A stretch of DNA of 20,105 nt from NCBI GenBank assembly GCA_963605415.1, contig CAVCUL010000023.1:1-20105 (forward strand). Direction: 5' to 3'. The translations under genes were made by a program, and so were the position numbers. Shown here one piece after another: positions 15,581 through 20,105 of the stretch (its first letter is position 1; each line of letters opens with the position of its first letter). The stretch is from CAG-217 sp963605415 (GTDB lineage Bacteria > Bacillota > Clostridia > Oscillospirales > Acutalibacteraceae). The notes beneath the pieces were generated by a model that saw only the letters and a program-made list of their open reading frames with translations, searched no databases and was not told the origin of the DNA.

Positions 15581-17269
15581 TTACATATGCTCCGGTACAC
15601 TGATCTTCAGCATGGTCAGTACATTACGAATGGTATTCTTTACGGCAGTGCACAGGTACAGCCGCGCCTGCATCAGTCCCTCATCCTCTACCATCACCCG
15701 CTGGGCGTTGTAGAACTTGTGGAACAGGGTGGCCAGGTCGATTACATAGTGGGTAATCTTGGCCGGGTCATAGGTCTTGGCTGCGGTAACTACTTCGTCA
15801 GTGAGGGCGGCCAGGTGGCGGATCAGTTCCCGCTCCTCCGGCGCCGTCAACTGCTCCAGCTCGGCGGTGGTGGGGGTGCGCAGGATCACGCCCTCCGCTG
15901 CTGCCTTGCGCAGAATGGAGCAAATGCGGGCATGGGCGTACTGCACATAGTACACCGGGTTTTCATTGGTGGTGCTGGCTGCCAGTTCCAGGTCAAAATC
16001 AAAGTGGGAGTTGGGCTCCCGCAGATTAAAGAAGAAGCGGGCCGCGTCAATGGGCACTTCCTCCAGCAGGGTGTTCAGGGTAATGGCCTTGCCGGAGCGC
16101 TTAGACAGCTTAATGGTCTCGCCGTCCCGCACCAGGCGCACCATCTGCATGATCACACAGTCCAGACGGTCCGCGTCCAGCCCCAGGGCGGTGAGCGCCG
16201 CCTTCATCCGAGGCACATAGCCGTGGTGATCCGCACCCAGCACATCCACAGCCTTGTCATAGCCGCGAGTCACCAGCTTATTATAATGATAGGCAATGTC
16301 CGGCACAATATAAGTGGGAATGCCGTTGGCACGCACCAACACAATATCCTTATCGTTGCCAAATTCACTGGCCTTAAACCACAAAGCGCCGTCCTGCTCA
16401 TAGGTAACGCCCTTTTCTTTCAGTGCGTCGATCACCCGCTGCACAGAGCCGTCCCCGTGGAGGGAGGACTCCTTAAACCAGCGGTCATATTGAATACGAT
16501 AGGCGCCCAGGTCCCGCTCCAGCCCGGCAATGTTCTTGGGCAGAGCAAAATCCACCAGCGCCTTGCGCCGCTCCTCCGAAGGGGCATTCACATACCGGTC
16601 GCCGTATTCCTTGATGAAATTCTCAGCGTGCTCCACAATATCCACGCCCTTGTAGGCGTCCTCCGGCAGCTCTACCGCCGGATCATAATGCTGCAAATAG
16701 CGCACTTCCAGGGAAGTGGCGAACTTCTCGATCTGATTGCCCGCGTCGTTTACATAAAACTCACGCTGCACATCATACCCGGCCCAGTCCAGCACTGCTG
16801 CCAGGCAGTCGCCGATGGCACCGCCCCGGGCGTTGCCGATGTGCATAGGTCCGGTGGGATTGGCAGAGACGAACTCCACCAGCACCCGCTTGCCCTTGCC
16901 GTAATCCGAGCGGCCGTAATCCTCGCCCTGTGCCATCAGGTCCTCCAGCACAGCGGCATAAAACCGGTCACCCAGGAAGAAGTTGATAAAGCCGGGACCG
17001 GCGATCTCTGCCCGGTCAAACACGGTATCCGCCAGATCCAGCCGATCCACAATAGCCTGGGCGATCACCCGGGGCGCCTTGTGGAACGCCTTGGCACCGG
17101 CCATGGCCACATTGGTGGAGTAGTCGCCGTTTTGGCGTTCCTTGGGCACTTCGATAATAAAGGCAGGCATGGGTGCTTCGTCCAGCACACCGTCCGCCAC
17201 AGCGCGCCCCATTGCGTCCATAATTTTCTCTTTTAATTCCAGTTCCGTTTGCTTAACCAATTTAGACAT
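15581..17269 (-). CDS. argS: Arginyl-tRNA synthetase
   Basis: The 562-residue class I synthetase charges tRNA-Arg with arginine. The N-terminal additional domain with GDYSTNVAM (48-56) is followed by the HIGH-type signature SANPTGPMHIGN (135-146), the DHHGYVPR block (347-354), the KMSKS-type motif KLSKRSG (387-393), and a C-terminal anticodon-binding helical domain ending VPEHM. Length is normal. The ATG at 17269 is 8 nt from AAGGAG and just 3 nt after the DUF1934 gene stop. This order matches the ywiB-argS pair known in Bacillus. I see no T-box or arginine-responsive leader; expression appears to depend on the ddl promoter. Confidence 0.97.
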   Translation of the reverse strand: MSKLVKQTELELKEKIMDAMGRAVADGVLDEAPMPAFIIEVPKERQNGDYSTNVAMAGAKAFHKAPRVIAQAIVDRLDLADTVFDRAEIAGPGFINFFLGDRFYAAVLEDLMAQGEDYGRSDYGKGKRVLVEFVSANPTGPMHIGNARGGAIGDCLAAVLDWAGYDVQREFYVNDAGNQIEKFATSLEVRYLQHYDPAVELPEDAYKGVDIVEHAENFIKEYGDRYVNAPSEERRKALVDFALPKNIAGLERDLGAYRIQYDRWFKESSLHGDGSVQRVIDALKEKGVTYEQDGALWFKASEFGNDKDIVLVRANGIPTYIVPDIAYHYNKLVTRGYDKAVDVLGADHHGYVPRMKAALTALGLDADRLDCVIMQMVRLVRDGETIKLSKRSGKAITLNTLLEEVPIDAARFFFNLREPNSHFDFDLELAASTTNENPVYYVQYAHARICSILRKAAAEGVILRTPTTAELEQLTAPEERELIRHLAALTDEVVTAAKTYDPAKITHYVIDLATLFHKFYNAQRVMVEDEGLMQARLYLCTAVKNTIRNVLTMLKISVPEHM

Positions 17270-17272
17270 GGC

Positions 17273-17731
17273 TTATTCTCCTTGCGACCCGGTGACCCGG
17301 TAGTCGATTTTTAGTTGATTTTTAGAGGCTAATGTGCCGTTAATGTCAATCTCATAACTCAGTTGCACCCGGCCGTCGGCGGCATTCTCCCGGATCTCCA
17401 CCGCCTTGCCGTAAATGCCCATGAGCACATCGCCGTAAGGGGTGCCGTAACGGCACAAATTCCGCTGTCCTCTGGCAATGGTCAGGCAAGAGCCATAGGC
17501 GCCGGTACGCACAATCTCCGCCTCCGTTTGATCCCGGCGTAGGCGCACCTGCACATAAATGGGCTTTTCCGGCGGCTCCTGCTGCTCCGTGTAGCGAAAC
17601 ACCAAAGCCTCCGGCTCTGTTTGCAGCGTGCCCACGGTGGTCAGCTCGATTTTATCGCTGTCGCCACCGAGCCGCTGGGTGCCCACAATCTCCAGCACCA
17701 CATCCCGGGTGTCCGTCTGCTTCTCCGTCAT
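17273..17731 (-). CDS. DUF1934 / YwiB-like beta-barrel protein
   Basis: This 152-residue protein begins TEKQTDTRDVVLEIVGTQ, has a central VFRYTE stretch and ends with LSYEIDINGTLASKNQLKIDYRVTG, the family's characteristic C-terminal strands. DUF1934 proteins (YwiB in Bacillus subtilis) are predicted small beta-barrels of the calycin type, of unknown role and usually encoded just upstream of argS, as here. There is no signal peptide or catalytic motif. Its ATG overlaps the ddl stop as ATGA, and argS starts 3 nt after its end, so the three genes are tightly coupled. Confidence 0.85.
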   Translation of the reverse strand: MTEKQTDTRDVVLEIVGTQRLGGDSDKIELTTVGTLQTEPEALVFRYTEQQEPPEKPIYVQVRLRRDQTEAEIVRTGAYGSCLTIARGQRNLCRYGTPYGDVLMGIYGKAVEIRENAADGRVQLSYEIDINGTLASKNQLKIDYRVTGSQGE

Positions 17732-18792
17732 ACGGCACCCCGTTCCAGGGCGTAGGCCACCAGCCGGTCGATCAGCTCACTATACGGCACGCCCACCGCC
17801 TCAAACAGCTTGGGATACATACTGATGGGGGTTTGACCGGGAATGGTATTGATCTCGTTGAGCAGCACCCGCTCCCCGTCATAGGTAACAAAAAAGTCTA
17901 CACGGCTCAGGCCCTCGCAGCCCATAGCCCCGTAGGCACGCAAAGCAGCCGCGCGCACTTCTTCCAGCTTTTCCGGGCTTAAGTCTGCCGGAATGTGCAG
18001 CTCGCTTTGAGGGTTATTATACTTAGCGTCAAAATCATAAAACTCTGCAGCCGCCACAATCTCGCCCACCTGGGCGGCAATGGGGGTGTCATTACCCATT
18101 ACGGCGCACTCCACCTCGTGGCCCACGATACATTCTTCCAGTACCACTTTCTTGTCCTCGGCAAAGGCCACTTCCATACCCCGCACCAGACTCTCTCGGT
18201 CCGTGGCCTTGGTAATGCCCACAGAGGAACCGGCGTTGGCCGGCTTCACAAAAATGGGATAACCCAGTTTTTCCTCTGCCGCTTGCAGGCAGCCTTCCCG
18301 GTCGCTGTCGTAAGCAAAGCGGGTGTAAGTGCACCACTTGGCCTGGGCAATACCCACCGCGTCTGCCACCGCATTGGTCACCGCCTTATCCATACACACA
18401 CCGGAGGCAGTAGCGTCACACCCAACAAAGGGAATACCCGCCAACTGCAGCAGCCCCTGGACGGTACCGTCCTCGCCGTTCTTGCCGTGGAGCACCGGGA
18501 ACACTGCGTCCAGATGAATGGTGTCGCCCTTTGCGGTCACCACACCGTGCACGCTCCGGTCCGGGCTGATCCAGGCAGGCACCAGGCTGGAGGAAGTAAG
18601 CCACCGGTCCTCAGGCAGCAGGTCAATATCATCATCAAACAGGAACCAACGCCCATCCTTGGTGATACCCAGCAAAATCAAATTATACTTGCTTTTGTCA
18701 ATAGCAGAGAGAATGCCCTTTGCCGATACGGTACTGACATCATGCTCGGAGGATGCGCCACCGAACAATACGCCCAATGTGATTTTATTCAT
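17728..18792 (-). CDS. ddl: D-alanine--D-alanine ligase
   Basis: The 354-residue ATP-grasp enzyme joins two D-alanines for peptidoglycan precursors. Motifs are GGASSEHDVS (11-20; Glu16 aligns with the substrate glutamate of E. coli DdlB), VFPVLHGKNGEDG (98-109), the ATP-grasp KPANAGSSVGITK (183-195), the omega-loop FYDFDAKY (251-258) and LNEINTIPG (311-319) for Mg ligands. Tyr258 aligns with DdlB Tyr216, whose replacement by Phe gives D-lactate use, so D-Ala-D-Ala specificity is predicted rather than vancomycin-type depsipeptide. It is somewhat longer than DdlB (306), as expected for the DdlA/VanA-length group. The ATG at 18792 has AGGAG 9 nt upstream. First gene of its operon. Confidence 0.95.
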   Translation of the reverse strand: MNKITLGVLFGGASSEHDVSTVSAKGILSAIDKSKYNLILLGITKDGRWFLFDDDIDLLPEDRWLTSSSLVPAWISPDRSVHGVVTAKGDTIHLDAVFPVLHGKNGEDGTVQGLLQLAGIPFVGCDATASGVCMDKAVTNAVADAVGIAQAKWCTYTRFAYDSDREGCLQAAEEKLGYPIFVKPANAGSSVGITKATDRESLVRGMEVAFAEDKKVVLEECIVGHEVECAVMGNDTPIAAQVGEIVAAAEFYDFDAKYNNPQSELHIPADLSPEKLEEVRAAALRAYGAMGCEGLSRVDFFVTYDGERVLLNEINTIPGQTPISMYPKLFEAVGVPYSELIDRLVAYALERGAV

Positions 18793-18826
18793 GCAAAACT
18801 GCTCCTAAGTCAAAATTGATTATAAT

Positions 18827-18855
18827 ATTGTACCACAGAAGAAACGCCCGCGCAA
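18827..18855 (-). promoter_or_regulatory. Promoter of the ddl-argS operon
   Basis: On the minus strand TTGCGC (18850-18855) and TACAAT (18827-18832) are 17 bp apart, and TGG before the -10 box makes it an extended -10. The predicted leader is roughly 28 nt. A second A/T-rich TATAAT (minus strand, near 18821-18826) lies next to it without a good -35 partner. Confidence 0.6.
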
Positions 18856-18939
18856 CCGTCATCTTCTATTAAAATCTATGCCTTTTACAAAAAAATATCG
18901 GCAAAACCCACCGCCCGCTGCCAGACTTCATAAAAAAGC

Positions 18940-18968
18940 GTGACAAAAGGAGTAAAAAATGCTATAAT
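18940..18968 (+). promoter_or_regulatory. Promoter of the hypothetical gene at 19010
   Basis: GTGACA (18940-18945) and a consensus TATAAT (18963-18968) are 17 bp apart, with TGC just before the -10 box (extended -10). The start would be near 18975, giving a 35-nt leader that includes the AAGGAG site. The rest of the 217-nt divergent gap (18856-18939) shows no further motif that I can name. Confidence 0.72.
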
Positions 18969-19009
18969 ACCTTGCACCAAGTAAAAATGACCGAGTAAGG
19001 AGTGCCTAT

Positions 19010-19843
19010 ATGGAACTGAACCAGGCTTTTGCAACGCTGGAAAAGCAGCTTGCCGCCATCAATACCGAACTGCACTTTAACCGGGAGGTGGGGGCCGAGG
19101 ACGCCCTAACCTTTGCCGGGGATAACGGGCTGTACCGTCTGCATTATGTGGCCGACCGACAGCTGCTGGAGTTTGACTGCGCTTATGAGAAGGAAAATCC
19201 CCAGTGGAGCACCGTCTCCCGCTCTCTGTTTGAGCTGGACGCGCTGGACGACCGGGAGGTCAAGTCCATAGCCAACGAGGTAGGCGAGGAAGTGCGCAGC
19301 CTGTTTGCCAAGAAGAAAAAGGCGGATCTGGACAAGATCAAAATGCCCAAGGCCGTGTCCCGCTCCAAGGCCAAGAACGGCGTGATCAGTTATGATGTAG
19401 ATTCTCTGGCCAACCGTTTTGGCGTGCTGTACCCGGATATGAAAGACGAGATCAAGCGCAACATTGCCGCCTACGGCGAGTTCCTGCCGGAGACCTTCTT
19501 TACCGAACACGGTACACCCCGGGTGCTGGAAGTGATGCGCTCCGGCCGGGAGACAGATATTAAGAAGCTGTTTAAGGCCCTGGGTGAGATCTACGAGGAC
19601 GGCACCAACGAGGTGCAGGACATCATCGGCGTAACGATTTTGGGTGAGATGAAAAACGATCCCCAGCTGATGGAGATCGCCGACCGGTATATGACCGAGT
19701 ATATGGCCGGGCCGGTGCACGAGATCAACAAGCTCACCGCTAAGAACAACCGCTGGACCAAGAAGCTGAAGAACCCGCCCCCCTATAAGCCGAAAAAGCA
19801 GAACAATATGCTGCAAAACGCCCTGAATCAGCAACAGAAATAA
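19010..19843 (+). CDS. Conserved-looking hypothetical protein, soluble, two-domain
   Basis: I cannot assign a function. The 277-residue protein has no signal peptide or membrane segment. An N-terminal part (about 1-105) alternates helix and strand (MELNQAFATLEKQLAAIN, then YRLHYVADRQLLEFDCAY). A Lys-rich linker (about 100-125) contains KKKKADLDKIK. A C-terminal domain (about 128-245) has SLANRFGVLYPDMKDEIKRN, YGEFLPETFF, and IYEDGTNEVQDIIGVTILGEM, and looks helical and conserved in style. The tail is basic and Asn/Gln-rich (NNRWTKKLKNPPPYKPKKQNN). AAGGAG lies 8 nt before the ATG. It is a single-gene unit with its own promoter, ending at the 3'-end repeat and hairpin. Confidence 0.8.
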   Translation: MELNQAFATLEKQLAAINTELHFNREVGAEDALTFAGDNGLYRLHYVADRQLLEFDCAYEKENPQWSTVSRSLFELDALDDREVKSIANEVGEEVRSLFAKKKKADLDKIKMPKAVSRSKAKNGVISYDVDSLANRFGVLYPDMKDEIKRNIAAYGEFLPETFFTEHGTPRVLEVMRSGRETDIKKLFKALGEIYEDGTNEVQDIIGVTILGEMKNDPQLMEIADRYMTEYMAGPVHEINKLTAKNNRWTKKLKNPPPYKPKKQNNMLQNALNQQQK

Positions 19844-19861
19844 AGGATAAGCAATTGAGAG

Positions 19862-19916
19862 CTGCACAAGTCCGTAAAAAGTGGACAATAGAGAAAAAGG
19901 CCCCCTATGGTAGAAT
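19862..19916 (+). repeat. Copy 2 of the ~55-nt 3'-end repeat
   Basis: This segment, starting 18 nt after the hypothetical gene's stop, matches positions 1-56 in inverse orientation with seven substitutions and one indel. It contains ACAAGTCCGTAAAAA, GTGGACAATAGAG and a C-rich arm that is the left side of the hairpin at 19901-19938. In both copies the element is downstream of an unrelated gene and reads in the same direction as that gene, which suggests a dispersed terminator-associated element rather than a chance match. Confidence 0.78.
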
Positions 19917-19943
19917 TAAAGAAAACTACCATAGGGGGATTTT
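19901..19943. terminator. Hairpin terminator after the hypothetical gene
   Basis: CCCCCTATGGTAG (19901-19913) and CTACCATAGGGGG (19926-19938) form a perfect 13-bp stem with a 12-nt A/T-rich loop. Only ATTTTG follows on the plus strand, a modest T-tract; on the minus strand the stem is followed by CCTTTTTCTC, a better one. It can therefore act in both directions. The left arm belongs to repeat copy 2. Confidence 0.75.
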
Positions 19944-19977
19944 GAACTGCCCGGCTTTTTCTATACCTCGCATTACC

Positions 19978-20001
19978 AAGTACTGCAATAAGTACTGCAA
20001 C
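19978..20001. repeat. Two tandem copies of a 12-nt unit
   Basis: AAGTACTGCAA occurs at 19978-19988 and again at 19990-20000, with one base between, giving a 12-nt period. Each unit includes the self-complementary AGTACT. No gene covers it with confidence. Two copies are too few to call an iteron or a satellite. Confidence 0.6.
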
Positions 20002-20070
20002 GCCGGAAAAAAGTGCTACTCCACCGGTAGACAATGCGAACCGGTCACAGAAATATAAGGCACTCGCTGC

Positions 20071-20093
20071 GAAACAGTCCACCGGACTGTTTC
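20071..20093. repeat. 10-bp perfect hairpin at the right window edge
   Basis: GAAACAGTCC (20071-20080) and GGACTGTTTC (20084-20093) are perfect inverse copies around a 3-nt ACC. There is no T-run in the visible sequence. It may belong to another intergenic repeat or to the leader of a gene beyond the window. The surrounding 19944-20105 stretch holds no open frame that I would call a gene. Confidence 0.5.
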
Positions 20094-20105
20094 TGCCAAA
20101 TGCTG

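Noticed and set aside
15548..17236. Long open frame opposite argS on the plus strand, and similar long antisense frames opposite uraA and the split PHP pair
   Set aside because: They are composition shadows of strong genes: His/Gln/Gly-rich translations, no ribosome site or promoter, no family likeness.
17728..18792. Vancomycin-resistance type D-Ala-D-Lac or D-Ala-D-Ser ligase
   Set aside because: The omega-loop keeps AKY with Tyr258, the D-Ala-D-Ala signature, and no vanH, vanX or regulator genes are nearby.
1..19916. Composite transposon bounded by the inverted ~55-nt copies at the two window ends
   Set aside because: No transposase or integrase is present, the enclosed genes are housekeeping, and both copies fit better as 3'-end elements of the genes beside them.
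19828..20082. 84-residue minus-strand open frame at the right edge
   Set aside because: It runs through repeat copy 2, the terminator hairpin and the start of the 20071 hairpin, has no ribosome site, and part of its translation resembles that of the other non-coding repeat copy.

Overview
The window looks like chromosomal DNA from a low-to-mid GC Firmicute, most likely a gut Clostridia (Oscillospiraceae/Ruminococcaceae-like). This is an inference from strong GGAGG ribosome sites, sigma-A promoters with extended -10 boxes, a BMP-type nucleoside importer, a ywiB-like gene beside argS, and protein sequence style. I see no transposase, integrase, phage gene, CRISPR array, tRNA or rRNA. Every gene is complete, and no gene-free stretch exceeds 300 bases.

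Positions 93-8314 (minus strand) hold an eight-gene nucleobase and nucleoside salvage unit, in transcription order: xpt, BMP-family lipoprotein, ABC ATPase, two ABC permeases, hpt, upp and a uracil permease. Imported nucleosides or bases would be converted to nucleotides by the xanthine, hypoxanthine and uracil phosphoribosyltransferases. Gaps are short or overlapping (TGATG and TAATG junctions, and one 8-nt overlap), and a strong hairpin sits between the lipoprotein and ATPase genes. The operon promoter lies beside the divergent promoter of a ClC antiporter gene.

Positions 8495-11623 (plus) carry a ClC chloride/proton antiporter with a C-terminal TrkA-C/RCK-like domain, a CehA/McbA-type PHP metallohydrolase and a YgjP-like zinc peptidase, ending at a strong hairpin terminator. 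Convergent to this, 11673-13057 (minus) encodes a second CehA/McbA-type PHP protein whose usual N-terminal domain is on a separate upstream gene joined by an ATGA overlap. A PI-PLC X-domain protein without a signal peptide (13150-14031, plus) diverges from that pair, and one self-complementary TTGCAA box appears to serve as -35 for both directions.

Positions 14122-18792 (minus) form a tight operon: ddl, a DUF1934/ywiB-like gene, argS and a radical SAM protein of unknown function. Divergent from it, 19010-19843 (plus) encodes a hypothetical protein with a clear promoter. The last 262 bases and the first 56 bases each contain one copy of a related ~55-nt element. Both copies lie just downstream of a gene, in the direction of transcription, and the right-hand copy runs into a 13-bp terminator-like hairpin. 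This dispersed 3'-end repeat, the split PHP protein and the shared-box divergent promoter are the least ordinary things here; most of the window is housekeeping.
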